A stretch of DNA of 57,698 nt. It comes from CAYORM01 sp964406375 (GTDB lineage Bacteria; Pseudomonadota; Alphaproteobacteria; DSM-16000; Inquilinaceae). The DNA lies in the NCBI GenBank assembly GCA_964406375.1, contig CAYORM010000016.1, positions 1 to 57,698 of the forward strand. Reading direction: 5' to 3'. A program made the translations under genes and the position numbers. The notes beneath the pieces were generated by a model. It was not told the origin of the DNA, searched no databases, and worked only from the letters and a program-made list of their open reading frames with translations. Below, one piece after another: positions 7,892 through 16,959 of the stretch. The first letter of the stretch is position 1. Each line of letters starts with the position of its first letter.

Positions 7892-10198
7892 ATGGCGAAG
7901 TTCGGTGTGGGCCAGGCGATACGTCGTACCGAGGACAGCCGGTTCCTGACCGGGCGGGGCCAGTACACCGACGACATCTCGATGCCCGGGCAGGCCTATG
8001 CGTATTTCCTGCGCTCGCCCCACGCCCATGCGGAGATCGAGAGTATCGACGTCACGGCGGCGCGCGCGGCGCCCGGCGTCATCGGCGTTCTCACCGGGGC
8101 GGATCTCGAGGCTGCCGGTCTCGGCCACCTGAAGTGCCATGCCGATCTCGGCGGCAAGGTGGTGATGACGCCGCGCCCGGCGCTCGCCATCGGCCGCGTC
8201 CGCCATGTCGGCGAGCCGGTCGCCGCGGTGATCGCCGACAGTGTGCTCGCGGCGAAGGACGCGTCGGAGCTGATCGAGGTACGCTACCGCCCGCTGCCCG
8301 CGGTCGCCGACACCGCCGCCGCGCTGTCGGGGCCGGCGATCTGGCAGGAGGCGCCCAACAATCTCTGCTTCGAGTGGGAGTTCGGCCAGCGCGAGAAGAC
8401 CGAGAGCCTCTTCGCGCAGGCGGCGCATGTGGTCTCGCTCGATCTCGTCAACAACCGGGTCGTGCCGAGTTCGATGGAGCCGCGAGCCTGTGCCTCGGCC
8501 TGGGACGAGGCGGCCGGCCGCTTCACCATCTATGTCGGCAGCCAGGGCGTGCACGGGCTGCTCGAGCAGTTCGCCGACGACATCTTCAAGCTGCCGCGCG
8601 AGACCTTCCTCGTCCGCACCCCCGATGTGGGGGGCGGGTTCGGCATGAAGACCTTCATGTATCCGGAGTATCCGGTGACCATGTTCGCCGCCCGCCAGTT
8701 CGGCCGGCCGGTGAAGTGGATGGCCGAGCGGACCGAGAGCTTCCTGAGCGACGATCACGGCCGCGACAACGTCACCCGTGTCGAGCTGGCGCTCGACGCC
8801 GACTACAAGTTCCTGGCCCTGCGCGTCGACATGATCGCCAATATGGGCGCCTATCTCTCGCAGTTCGGCCCGTTCATCCCGACGATGGCCGGCGGGGCGG
8901 AGATGCTGAACGGCCTTTACACCCTGCAGGCCGTCCATGAGCGGGTGCGCGGCGTCTATACCAATACCCAACCGGTCGACGCCTATCGCGGCGCCGGACG
9001 TCCCGAGACGGCCTACAGCGTCGAGCGCATTGTCGATGTCGCGGCACGCGATTTGGGAATTGATCCGGTCGAACTGCGCAACCGCAACTTCGTCCCGCCG
9101 GAGGCGATGCCCTACAAGGCGGTCACCGGCGTGACCTTCGACAGTGGCGAGTTCGCCCGCAACCTCGCCGATGCCGTGGCGCGCGCCGACCGCGCCGGCT
9201 TCGAGGCGCGGCGCGCCGAATCGGCACGCCGCGGGAAGCTGCGCGGTCTCGGCATCGCGACCTATGTCGAGGTCTGCGGTGGGGCGCCCGGCGAGCGGGC
9301 GCGGGTCGAGGTGGAGAAGACCGGCTCGGTCACCGTCTATATCGGCACCCAGTCGAACGGGCAGGGGCACGAGACGACCTACAAGCAGATCCTCGGCGAG
9401 CATCTCGGGGTCGATCCCGATACCGTCACTGTGGTGCAGGGCGACAGCGATCTGGTGCGCAGCGGCAATGGCACTGGCGGCTCGCGCTCGGTGCCGGTGG
9501 GCGGCGGCGCGCTGCGCGACGGCGCGCTGAAGATTCAGGAGAAGGCGCGCCTCAAGGCGGCGGAGATGCTGGAGGCCGCGGCGATCGACATCGAGTTCCG
9601 CGACGGCCGCTTCATGGTGGTCGGCACCGATCGCGGCGTCAGCCTCGCCGAGATCGCCGCCCGCAGCGAGGCGAGCATCGCCTTCGACGAGACCGGTGAT
9701 TTCACCCCGCCTGAGGGCACCTATCCGAACGGCGCCCATATCTGCGAGCTGGAGATCGACGAGGAGACCGGGACGATCGAGATTCTGCGCTACACGGTCG
9801 TCGACGATTTCGGCAAGGTGCTGAACCCGCTGCTGGTGGCGGGGCAGGTCCATGGCGGCATCGCGCAGGGTCTGGGCCAGGCGCTGCTCGAGCACACCGT
9901 CTATGACGAGACCGGCCAGCTTCTCTCCGCCTCGTTCATGGATTATCAGATGCCGCGGGCGGCGGATCTCGTGTCGATCGACTTCAGCTACAACGAGATC
10001 CCCTGCCGGACCAATCCGCTCGGCATCAAGGGCGCTGGCGAGGCCGGGGCGATCGGTGCGCCGCCGGCGATCATCAATGCGGTGGTCGACGCGCTGTCGC
10101 CGCTCGGGGTCCGGCATGTCGACATGCCCGCGACGCCGGAGAAGCTGTGGCGGATCATTCGCGAACGGCGCAACGCCGCCCCGCTGGCAGCGGAGTGA
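7892..10198 (+). CDS. Xanthine dehydrogenase-family molybdopterin-binding (large) subunit, form II CoxL-like
   Basis: 768-residue catalytic subunit of a molybdenum hydroxylase, the subunit that binds the Mo-pterin cofactor and hydroxylates an aldehyde, heterocycle or related substrate. The N-terminal a/b hammerhead (residues 1-130, GQAIRRTEDSRFLTGRGQYTDD) and the Mo-binding region are complete. The active-site loop reads AYRGAGR (about 364-370), the form II signature, not the AYXCSFR of true CO dehydrogenase. The active-site Glu lies in GAGEAG (about residue 717). A ribosome binding site GGGAG precedes the ATG. Oddly, no FAD (medium) or 2Fe-2S (small) subunit gene is adjacent; the flanking genes are SDRs. 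It must recruit partners from elsewhere. Substrate unknown. Confidence 0.93.
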   Translation: MAKFGVGQAIRRTEDSRFLTGRGQYTDDISMPGQAYAYFLRSPHAHAEIESIDVTAARAAPGVIGVLTGADLEAAGLGHLKCHADLGGKVVMTPRPALAIGRVRHVGEPVAAVIADSVLAAKDASELIEVRYRPLPAVADTAAALSGPAIWQEAPNNLCFEWEFGQREKTESLFAQAAHVVSLDLVNNRVVPSSMEPRACASAWDEAAGRFTIYVGSQGVHGLLEQFADDIFKLPRETFLVRTPDVGGGFGMKTFMYPEYPVTMFAARQFGRPVKWMAERTESFLSDDHGRDNVTRVELALDADYKFLALRVDMIANMGAYLSQFGPFIPTMAGGAEMLNGLYTLQAVHERVRGVYTNTQPVDAYRGAGRPETAYSVERIVDVAARDLGIDPVELRNRNFVPPEAMPYKAVTGVTFDSGEFARNLADAVARADRAGFEARRAESARRGKLRGLGIATYVEVCGGAPGERARVEVEKTGSVTVYIGTQSNGQGHETTYKQILGEHLGVDPDTVTVVQGDSDLVRSGNGTGGSRSVPVGGGALRDGALKIQEKARLKAAEMLEAAAIDIEFRDGRFMVVGTDRGVSLAEIAARSEASIAFDETGDFTPPEGTYPNGAHICELEIDEETGTIEILRYTVVDDFGKVLNPLLVAGQVHGGIAQGLGQALLEHTVYDETGQLLSASFMDYQMPRAADLVSIDFSYNEIPCRTNPLGIKGAGEAGAIGAPPAIINAVVDALSPLGVRHVDMPATPEKLWRIIRERRNAAPLAAE

Positions 10199-10258
10199 TC
10201 CCGACGCCGGCAGCCGCAGCCGTCCCGGCCCACCGGGAAGGCTGACAGCGCGCCGGCG

Positions 10259-11053
10259 ATGGCGGTGCGCGCCGGCCGTGTTGAGCCGTCAGACGGCGTC
10301 GCCTGGATCACCGGGGCATCGAGCGGCATCGGCCGGGCGCTGGCTCTGCGGCTTGCCCGCGACGGCTGGACCGTCGCGGCAAGTGCGCGCCGTACCGCGC
10401 TGCTCGAGGCGCTGGCGGCGGAGGCAGGCGGCCTTGCCGGCCGTATCGTGCCGATCCCTTGCGATCTGACGGCATGCGGTGCCCCGGCGGAGGCCGTGGC
10501 GCGCATCGAGGCGACGGCGGGCCCGCTGGCGCTTGCCGTCCTGTCGGCCGGGATGCAGCAGGCCGACCGTATGCCAGGGCTCGATCTCCCCGGGCTGCGC
10601 GCGGTCTTCGAGCTCAACGTCATCGCTGCCATGGGCTGTGCCGAGGCTGCCGCCGCGCGCATGACCGATCGCCAGCGCGGACAGATCGCCTTCATCGCCT
10701 CGCTCGCCGGCTATCGTGGCCTGCCGGGGGCGATCGGCTATGGCGGCTCAAAGGCCGCGCTGCGCAACATGGTGGAGGCGCTGGCCTTCGATCTTCACCC
10801 GCGCGGCATCAGGGTGCAGAGCATCTGCCCCGGCTTCGTGCGCACGCCGCTGACGGACGGGGCGGGCTTTCCGATGCCATTCCTGATGGAAGCCGAACGG
10901 GCGGCGGATGTGATCGTACGGGGGCTGCGTTCACCCCGATTCGAGATCGCCTTCCCCTGGCCGCTGGTGCTGATGGCCAAGCTGGCGCGGCTCTTGCCGC
11001 CGCGCCTCTACCACGCGCTCATCGCCAGCCTCGGCGCCCGCGCCGGCCGCTGA
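10259..11053 (+). CDS. SDR family NAD(P)-dependent oxidoreductase
   Basis: 264-residue classical SDR. The cofactor motif TGASSGIG is at about 19-26, followed by a basic pair (SARRTALLEAL) that favours NADP(H). The catalytic Ser lies in IASLAG and the catalytic motif is YGGSK; PGFVRTPLTD follows. The C-terminal segment (FPWPLVLMAKLARLLPPRLYHAL) is hydrophobic and could be membrane-associated, as in the DltE/YqjQ-like SDRs. It lies 60 bp downstream of the Mo-hydroxylase subunit on the same strand and may share its transcript. It ends 10 bp from the convergent rodA. Confidence 0.9.
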   Translation: MAVRAGRVEPSDGVAWITGASSGIGRALALRLARDGWTVAASARRTALLEALAAEAGGLAGRIVPIPCDLTACGAPAEAVARIEATAGPLALAVLSAGMQQADRMPGLDLPGLRAVFELNVIAAMGCAEAAAARMTDRQRGQIAFIASLAGYRGLPGAIGYGGSKAALRNMVEALAFDLHPRGIRVQSICPGFVRTPLTDGAGFPMPFLMEAERAADVIVRGLRSPRFEIAFPWPLVLMAKLARLLPPRLYHALIASLGARAGR

Positions 11054-11063
11054 AGTCGGACGG

Positions 11064-12209
11064 TCAGTCGACGGTGCCGGTGCGCGGGATCCGCGTGTCG
11101 CGGTGGATCCAGACGTTCAAGAGCATGCCGCAGGCGATCAGCAGCGTCAGCATCGCCGTGCCGCCATAGGAGACGAGCGGCAGCGGGATGCCGACGACCG
11201 GGATCAGACCGGTCACCATCGCCACATTGACGAAGACGTAAAGGAACATCGTCGTCGTCATCCCGACGCCGACCAGCCGGCCGAACTGACTCTTGGCGCT
11301 GAGCGCGATCATCACGCCGTAGACGAGCAGCATGGCGTAGAGGAACAGCAGGATGCAGGCACCGACCATGCCGAACTCCTCCGCCAGCACGACGAAGATA
11401 AAGTCGGTATGGCGTTCCGGCAGGAAGGCGAGCTGGCTCTGCGTGCCCTCGAGGAAACCCTTGCCGAACAGCCCGCCCGAACCCAGCGCGATCTTCGACT
11501 GCATGATGTTGTAGCCAGCGCCGAGCGGGTCGCTCTCGGGATCGAGGAAGGTGAAGATGCGCCGCCGCTGGTAGTCGTGCAGGAATTCCCATCCGACCGG
11601 CACGGCGGCCAAACCCAGCGCGATGATGATGCCGAACACCCAGAGCGGCACGCCCGCGGTGAAGGCGAGGGCGCCGCCGGCGAGGATCAGCAGCGTCGCA
11701 GTGCCGAGATTGGGCTGGAGCAGCACCAGCCCGACCGGCGCGATGATCAGCAGGAGGGGGACGATCAGCGCGAGCGGATTGCGTATCTCGACCAGCGTCA
11801 ACCCATGGAAATAGCGGGCGATCGCCAGAACCATCGCGATCTTCATCAGCTCCGAGGGCTGGAGCACCATGAAGCCGAGATTGATCCAGCGCTCGGCGCC
11901 CATGCCGACATGGCCCATGAACTCCACGACGATCAGCAGGGCGAAGACCGCGCAATAGACCCAATAGGCGAAGCGCAGCCACAGCCTGATGTCGATCAGC
12001 GCCACGATGATCATGGCCACGAGGCCGCTCGCAAAGCGCATCGCCTGAGGCGCGGCCCATTGCGACCAGGTCCCGCCACCGGCGGAGTAGAGGAGCAGCA
12101 CGCCAACCCCGGCGATCGCGCAGACGAGCACGATCAAGCCCCAGCTGAATTGCTGGAGCTTGGCGCCAATTGTGGCTTGCCGTGCCTGTCCGCGGAGCTG
12201 CGTGGCCAT
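11064..12209 (-). CDS. rodA: Rod shape-determining peptidoglycan polymerase RodA
   Basis: 381-residue SEDS-family glycosyltransferase (RodA/MrdB) of the elongasome, polymerising lipid II with PBP2. Ten membrane segments are readable, with the family blocks ERWINLGFMVLQPSELMK, GSGGLFGKGFLEGTQSQL and the following PERHTDFIFVVLAEEFG, and a C-terminal GGTAMLTLLIACGMLL. The length matches E. coli RodA. Usually rodA follows mreBCD and the PBP2 gene in alphaproteobacteria; here the upstream gene is hydroxypyruvate isomerase (14 bp away), so rodA is either detached from that operon or the operon was rearranged. FtsW is less likely because no division cluster is present. Confidence 0.94.
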   Translation of the reverse strand: MATQLRGQARQATIGAKLQQFSWGLIVLVCAIAGVGVLLLYSAGGGTWSQWAAPQAMRFASGLVAMIIVALIDIRLWLRFAYWVYCAVFALLIVVEFMGHVGMGAERWINLGFMVLQPSELMKIAMVLAIARYFHGLTLVEIRNPLALIVPLLLIIAPVGLVLLQPNLGTATLLILAGGALAFTAGVPLWVFGIIIALGLAAVPVGWEFLHDYQRRRIFTFLDPESDPLGAGYNIMQSKIALGSGGLFGKGFLEGTQSQLAFLPERHTDFIFVVLAEEFGMVGACILLFLYAMLLVYGVMIALSAKSQFGRLVGVGMTTTMFLYVFVNVAMVTGLIPVVGIPLPLVSYGGTAMLTLLIACGMLLNVWIHRDTRIPRTGTVD

Positions 12210-12223
12210 GATGGGACCGGGTA

Positions 12224-13003
12224 TCAGCCCAGATCGCGCATCCAGGCAAGACCCTCCTCGGTGCGGCCGCGCGGCTTGTACTCACAGCCGATCCAGCCGT
12301 CCCAGCCGGCCCCGTCGAGCCGCTCGAAGACGGTCGCAAAGGGAATCACGCCGGGGCAGGGTTCGTGCCGGCCGGGAACCGAGGCAATCTGCACATGTCC
12401 GATCCGCGGCAGCGTCTGGTCGAGCCGGTCGAGGACCGCGCCCTCGATCATCTGGCAGTGATAGACATCGAACTGCAGCCGGATGTTGGGATGAGCGGCG
12501 AGCGCATCGAGCAGTCCGAGCGCATCGTCGAAGCGCCGCAGCGCATAGCCCGGCATGTCGACCGGGTTGATCGGCTCGAGCATCAGTGTCACGCCCCGGG
12601 CCGCCGCCTTCGGCGCTGCGCGTTCGAGATTGGCGCGGAAGGTTTCCATACACTGCTCGATCGACACGCCCTCGGGCTGGATCCCAGCCATCACATGGAT
12701 GCGCGGGCAATCCAGCGCCGCGGCATAGGCGAGCGCCCGGTCCAGCCCGGCATCGAACGCGGCCTCCTGCCCCGGCACCGCCCCGAATCCCCGCTCGCCG
12801 GCCGCCCAGTCCCCCGCCGGGGTGTTGAACAGCACGAATCGCAGCCCGTTCTCGGCGCAGAGCCGGGCATTCTCCTCGGCCGGCAGCTCATAGGGGGCCA
12901 TCGCCTCGACGGCCTCGAAGCCGGCGGCCGCCGCCGCCGCGAAACGCTCTGCATAGGGGCGCTCGGTGAACAGGAAGGTCAGGTTCGCGGCGAAGCGCGG
13001 CAT
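12224..13003 (-). CDS. hyi: Hydroxypyruvate isomerase (Hyi/OtnI family)
   Basis: 259-residue TIM-barrel isomerase of the xylose-isomerase-like superfamily, interconverting hydroxypyruvate and tartronate semialdehyde or related 2-oxo-tetronates. Diagnostic pieces: N-terminus MPRFAANLTFLFTERPYAERF, LFNTPAGDWAAGERG, metal-ligand Glu in MLEPIN, Asp/His/Gln in FDVYHCQ, and Glu in GCEYKP. The start at 13003 matches the family N-terminus; an upstream in-frame ATG at 13063 would add 20 unrelated residues. It lies just upstream of rodA on the same strand. A D-2-hydroxyacid dehydrogenase that could reduce hydroxypyruvate is encoded at 30.5-31.5 kb, so the cell may process C3 hydroxyacids. Confidence 0.9.
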   Translation of the reverse strand: MPRFAANLTFLFTERPYAERFAAAAAAGFEAVEAMAPYELPAEENARLCAENGLRFVLFNTPAGDWAAGERGFGAVPGQEAAFDAGLDRALAYAAALDCPRIHVMAGIQPEGVSIEQCMETFRANLERAAPKAAARGVTLMLEPINPVDMPGYALRRFDDALGLLDALAAHPNIRLQFDVYHCQMIEGAVLDRLDQTLPRIGHVQIASVPGRHEPCPGVIPFATVFERLDGAGWDGWIGCEYKPRGRTEEGLAWMRDLG

Positions 13004-13067
13004 CGGGTTTCCTCGTACAGTTCTGGTCTTGCAGCATCCTGCAGGCGTGAGCCCGTCTCCCAAGGCG

Positions 13068-13949
13068 TCAGGCGAGGGCGTGCGCCGCAGGTCGCGGCGC
13101 CATCGCCAGCGCGACGCCCAGGACGACGATCACCGTGCCGGTCAGCCCGACCGGGCCCAGGCGTTCACCGAACAAAGCATACGCCATCAGCGCCGCCGCG
13201 GGGGGAACGAGATAGAAGAGGCTCGCCACCCGATAGGCGGCGCCGCGCCGGATCATCAGCATCAGCAGGAACACCGCCGCGATCGACAGGCCGAAGACCG
13301 ACCAGGCGAGGGCGATCGCCAGTTCGAGATTCCACCGGATGCGGCCCGTCTCGGCGGCGAGGGCGATCGGCAGCGACACGATGAGGGCGGCGGCATACTG
13401 CACAGCGGTGCCGGTGAGGAGCTCCATGCCACCGCAAAAGCGCTTCTGGTAGAGCGTGCCGGCGGTGATGCCGAGGAGGGCCACGACGCTCAGGAGCAGT
13501 GCCGCGGGGCCGAAGCCGTCGAAGGCGAGGAGGCCGGCACCGTTGAGCCGTTCCGACAGCACGATTGCGACGCCGGCGAGGCCGAGTACGAGACCCGCCC
13601 ATTGACGGGCGTTGATCCGCTCGCCGAGCAGCCAGCCCGCGACGAGTGCCGAGAGGAGCGGCTGCAGACCGATGACGAGAGCCGAGAGGCCCGCCGGCAG
13701 GCCGCGCTCGATGCTTGCGAAGACGCCGCCGAGATAGGCGACATGGACGAGCAGCCCCGATACCGAGAGATGAAGGAGAAGGGCGGGGGAGCGCGGGAAG
13801 CGCCGGCCCAATAGGACGATCGCCGGGACGATCAGCGCCAGAACCAGCGCGAAGCGGATGGCCAGGAAGGTCATCGGCTCGACGTAGGGCATCGCCAGCC
13901 GGGCGCCGATGAAGCCGCTGGCCCAGAGCAGCACGAAGAGCCCCGGCAT
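13068..13949 (-). CDS. EamA/DMT-superfamily permease
   Basis: 293-residue drug/metabolite transporter with ten predicted helices in two EamA repeats. The first starts at PGLFVLLWASGFIGARLAMP and holds LQPLLSALVAGWLLGERI. The second ends in LFYLVPPAAALMAYALFGERLGP, whose ALFGE block mirrors the GWLLGE of repeat 1. The start is placed at ATG 13949, because PGLFVLLW-type N-termini are usual in this group; a slightly earlier start is possible, as the frame stays open further upstream into the 3' part of ppk2. It is probably an exporter of amino acids or metabolites; substrate unknown. Confidence 0.88.
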   Translation of the reverse strand: MPGLFVLLWASGFIGARLAMPYVEPMTFLAIRFALVLALIVPAIVLLGRRFPRSPALLLHLSVSGLLVHVAYLGGVFASIERGLPAGLSALVIGLQPLLSALVAGWLLGERINARQWAGLVLGLAGVAIVLSERLNGAGLLAFDGFGPAALLLSVVALLGITAGTLYQKRFCGGMELLTGTAVQYAAALIVSLPIALAAETGRIRWNLELAIALAWSVFGLSIAAVFLLMLMIRRGAAYRVASLFYLVPPAAALMAYALFGERLGPVGLTGTVIVVLGVALAMAPRPAAHALA

Positions 13950-13995
13950 GACGACCGCCGCGGCGATCCCTTCGCCCGCGGCCGACGCCGTACCC

Positions 13996-14832
13996 TCAGG
14001 GAGCCGGGATCGCACCGAGCTCCGCCTCCGCCCGGGCCAGGAGATGGGGGTCGACGGGTGGCGGCGCGAGATCGACGCCATCGGCCAGCCAATCGGTGAC
14101 GCAGCGCAGCACGTCGATTCGCGCCTGTTCCTTCACGTTACCGGCGATCGCGATCCACGGCGCCTCGGGCCGGTCGGTGCGGGCGAACATGTCCTCGATA
14201 GCGACGAGATAGTCGGACCAGCGCGCGCGGTTGCGGAAATCGTCCTCGGTCAGCTTCCAGTTCTTCTCGGGCGATTGCAGCCGGGCGACGAAGCGGCGCG
14301 CCTGTTCCTCCGGAGTGATGTGCAGGAAGATCTTGACGACCCGGATGCCGTCCTCGACCAGAAGCCGTTCGAACTGCACGATCTCGTCATAAGCGCGACG
14401 CCACTCCACCGCCCTGGCGAAGCCCTCCACCCGCTCGACCAGGACGCGTCCGTACCAGGAGCGGTCGAAGATGCCGATCTGACCCGGCTGCGGCAGCCGC
14501 ATCCAGAAGCGATGGAGGAAGGGCATCTTGCGCTCCTCGGCGCTCGGAGCGCCGATCGGCCAGACGGCGAAGCCGCGCGGGTCGAGGCGGCTCGTCATGC
14601 GGCGGATGGCGCCGCCCTTGCCGGCGGCGTCCCACCCTTCCATCACCACCACCGCGCGCCGCTGCTGCCGGAAATAAGCCTGCTGCACCAGCATCATACG
14701 GTCCTGCAGGCTCTCCAGCAGCTTGGCGTCGCCGGCATCGGGCCGGTGCGTCATGTCGAGCCGTGCAAGCCGACCGGCCGGCAGGCTGGCGGCCCCCTCC
14801 GTCTTCCTCTTCCGGCCGCCGCCCCCGCTCAC
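13996..14832 (-). CDS. PPK2-family polyphosphate kinase
   Basis: 278-residue single-domain PPK2 that transfers phosphate between polyphosphate and nucleotides. Walker A is VMEGWDAAGKGGAIRRM, Walker B/lid FDRSWYGRVLVERVEGF, followed by the family blocks QSPEKNWKLTEDDF and NRARWSDYLVAIEDMF. The start is the GTG at 14832, whose GTGA overlaps the prfC stop codon, giving translational coupling; the first 25 residues are low-complexity (GGGGRKRK). A second in-frame ATG lies at DMTHRPDAGDAKLLE and could be the true start of the folded domain. The class (ADP- or AMP-type) cannot be fixed from motifs alone. Confidence 0.9.
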   Translation of the reverse strand: MSGGGGRKRKTEGAASLPAGRLARLDMTHRPDAGDAKLLESLQDRMMLVQQAYFRQQRRAVVVMEGWDAAGKGGAIRRMTSRLDPRGFAVWPIGAPSAEERKMPFLHRFWMRLPQPGQIGIFDRSWYGRVLVERVEGFARAVEWRRAYDEIVQFERLLVEDGIRVVKIFLHITPEEQARRFVARLQSPEKNWKLTEDDFRNRARWSDYLVAIEDMFARTDRPEAPWIAIAGNVKEQARIDVLRCVTDWLADGVDLAPPPVDPHLLARAEAELGAIPAP

Positions 14833-16418
14833 CCCGCCTGCTCCCGGGTCCGCTGGAAGGCGAGGGAAGGGTAGCTCTTCTGTGTCGTCTCGAGATGCCA
14901 AGCATTGCGCGCCAGGAAGACCGGCGCGCCGTCGTGATCCACGGCGAAGGCGGCGCGGTTCTCGTCCTGGAAGGCCTTGAGGTCCGCGGCGCTGCCCTCG
15001 ACCCAGCGCGCAGTATAGAGCGGCGCCGGCTCGAAATGGACGGGGATGCCGTACTCGGTGCGGATGCGGTCGGCCAGCACCTCGAATTGCAGCGCCCCGA
15101 CCACGCCGACCACCCAATTCGGATCGAGCAGCGGCTTGAAGACGCGGGCGGCGCCCTCCTCGGCGAGCTGTTCGAGGGCCCGGCCGAGATGCTTCGCCTT
15201 CATCGGATCGTCGGCGCGCACCCGCTGCAGCATCTCCGGCGCGAAGCTCGGGATGCCCGTGAAGCGGATTTCCGTCCCTTCCGTCAGCGCATCGCCGATG
15301 CGGAGATTGCCGTGATTGGGAATGCCGACGATGTCGCCGGCCCAGGCCTCCTCCGCCAGCTCGCGATCCTGCGCGAGAAACAGGACAGGGTTGTGCATGT
15401 TCAAGGTTTTTCCGGATCTTACATGCTTGAGCTTCATGCCCCGCTTGAAGTGCCCGGAGGCGAGTCTCATGAAGGCGATGCGGTCCCGGTGCTTGGGATC
15501 CATGTTCGCCTGAATCTTGAAGACGAAGCCGGAAACCTCTGGATTCTCAGGGTCGACGGGTTCGGGCTGTGCCGGCTGCCTGCGCGGCGACGGAGCCATG
15601 GTGGCAAGACCGTCGAGCAACTCCCGCACGCCGAAATTGTTGACTGCCGAGCCGAAGAAGATCGGCGTCAGATGGCCGGCGCGATAGGCCTCGAGATCGA
15701 AGGCGGGGCACAGCCCGCGCGCCATCTCCACCTGCTCGCGCAGCGTCGCGACGGCATGGGCTGGCAGCAGCCGGTCGAGCTTGGGGTCGTCCAGCCCCTC
15801 GCAGGCCTCACCGATCGCCGGCAGGGCGCCACGCGCGCCCTTCTCCATCAGCACCAGCCGGTCGTGCAGCAGGTCATAACAACCCAGGAAGTCACGGCCG
15901 CTGCCGATCGGCCAGGTCGCGGGGGTCACGTCGAGCGCCAGGCTCTGCTCGATCTCGTCGATGAGATCGAAGGGATCGCGGCTCTCGCGGTCCATCTTGT
16001 TGACGAAGGTGACGATCGGCACGTCGCGCAGCCGGCAGACCTCGAAGAGCTTCAGGGTCTGCTCCTCGATGCCCTTGGCGCCGTCGATCACCATCACCGC
16101 GCTGTCGACCGCGGTCAGCGTGCGATAGGTGTCTTCCGAGAAATCCTGGTGGCCAGGCGTGTCGAGAAGGTTGAAGACGCGGCCGGCATAATCATAGGTC
16201 ATCACTGAGGCGGTGACGGAGATTCCGCGCTCGCGTTCGACCTTCATCCAGTCGGAATGGGCACGCCGCTGCTCACCCCGCGCCTTCACCGCGCCGGCCA
16301 TCTGGATGGCGCCTCCGAACAGCAGCAGCTTCTCGGTCAGCGTGGTCTTCCCGGCGTCGGGATGCGCGATGATCGCGAAGGTCCGGCGGCGGGCGATCGG
16401 ACTGGTTTCGGAATCCAT
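14829..16418 (-). CDS. prfC: Peptide chain release factor 3
   Basis: 529-residue translational GTPase RF3, exactly the length of the E. coli protein; it recycles RF1/RF2 from the ribosome. GTPase motifs: G1 AHPDAGKTT, G2 region RGISVTASV, G3 DTPGHQDFSED, G4 NKMD. The GTP domain is followed by the RF3-specific C-terminal domains (VGVVGALQFEVLADR and DHDGAPVFLARNAWHLET). The ATG at 16418 gives MDSETSPIARRRTFAIIAH, the conserved N-terminus; the in-frame ATG at 16469 adds an unrelated segment. It is the upstream partner of ppk2 with a 4-bp overlap. Confidence 0.96.
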   Translation of the reverse strand: MDSETSPIARRRTFAIIAHPDAGKTTLTEKLLLFGGAIQMAGAVKARGEQRRAHSDWMKVERERGISVTASVMTYDYAGRVFNLLDTPGHQDFSEDTYRTLTAVDSAVMVIDGAKGIEEQTLKLFEVCRLRDVPIVTFVNKMDRESRDPFDLIDEIEQSLALDVTPATWPIGSGRDFLGCYDLLHDRLVLMEKGARGALPAIGEACEGLDDPKLDRLLPAHAVATLREQVEMARGLCPAFDLEAYRAGHLTPIFFGSAVNNFGVRELLDGLATMAPSPRRQPAQPEPVDPENPEVSGFVFKIQANMDPKHRDRIAFMRLASGHFKRGMKLKHVRSGKTLNMHNPVLFLAQDRELAEEAWAGDIVGIPNHGNLRIGDALTEGTEIRFTGIPSFAPEMLQRVRADDPMKAKHLGRALEQLAEEGAARVFKPLLDPNWVVGVVGALQFEVLADRIRTEYGIPVHFEPAPLYTARWVEGSAADLKAFQDENRAAFAVDHDGAPVFLARNAWHLETTQKSYPSLAFQRTREQAG

Positions 16419-16533
16419 GAGGACGGAGTTCGTGCTGGGAGGGGGCTCGACGAGCGCCCCTCTTAGCACGAACCTCCCGCGAAACGCACGGATCCCCCCT
16501 GGGGACGGCTTAGCAGACGTCCCCCGTCGAAGC

Positions 16534-16570
16534 GGCGGGTCACGGGACGCCGCGCGCGGCCCGCCGTGAC
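16534..16570. repeat. GC-rich dyad between prfC and the small exported protein
   Basis: The arms GTCACGG (16539-16545) and CCGTGAC (16564-16570) are perfect; an alternative pairing uses GGCGGG (16534-16539) with CCCGCC (16559-16564). It lies about 30 nt beyond the stop of the minus-strand small gene, so it may be its terminator, although no T-tract follows. Confidence 0.35.
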
Positions 16571-16598
16571 GAGCCCGGAGGCTGAGGCGAACCGGCGC

Positions 16599-16865
16599 TC
16601 AGTCCGCGCCGGTCGTCCCGTACCACCAATAGGCGACACCGCTGCCGGCCGCTGCGCCGATGAGGGCAGGGACGGTGACCGGGGTCGAGGCTAGGACGAA
16701 GCCGGCGAGCGCGCCGACGGCGACGACCGTCGTCTGGTCCACCGACCAGTTGTCCGGCGACTCGATGATGGGTTCCGCCGGCTCGCTGATCACCGCGTCC
16801 TGCGCGACGGCAGGCATCGCACCGAGCAGCCCCACGGCCGCGACGACACAAACGAGTGTGCGCAT
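16599..16865 (-). CDS. Small exported protein with glycine-rich membrane segment
   Basis: 88-residue protein of unknown function. A signal peptide is clear (MRTLVCVVAAVGLLGAMPAVAQ, cut after AVA), followed by a short acidic stretch (ISEPAEPIIESPDNW). A hydrophobic, Gly/Ala-rich segment (VAVGALAGFVLASTPVTVPA then IGAAAGSGVAYWWYG) recalls the glycine-zipper of small envelope proteins. An excellent ribosome binding site (AGGAGGGG) precedes the ATG at 16865, which makes it a real gene despite its size. It stands alone between prfC and the M3 peptidase gene. Confidence 0.8.
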   Translation of the reverse strand: MRTLVCVVAAVGLLGAMPAVAQDAVISEPAEPIIESPDNWSVDQTTVVAVGALAGFVLASTPVTVPALIGAAAGSGVAYWWYGTTGAD

Positions 16866-16959
16866 TCTTCCCCTCCTCTGGCAGGTCGCAGCGACCTGCT
16901 GCGGAAGCGAAGCATAACAACATCGCTTCGCGATGCCTATGCGTTACCGCAGCTTTCCA

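Noticed and set aside
7832..10117. A 761-codon minus-strand frame opposite the Mo-hydroxylase subunit
   Set aside because: Arg/Asp/His-rich antisense shadow with no motif; the plus strand holds a complete known protein.
7892..10198. Carbon monoxide dehydrogenase CoxL
   Set aside because: The active-site loop is AYRGAGR, not AYXCSFR, and coxMS genes are absent.
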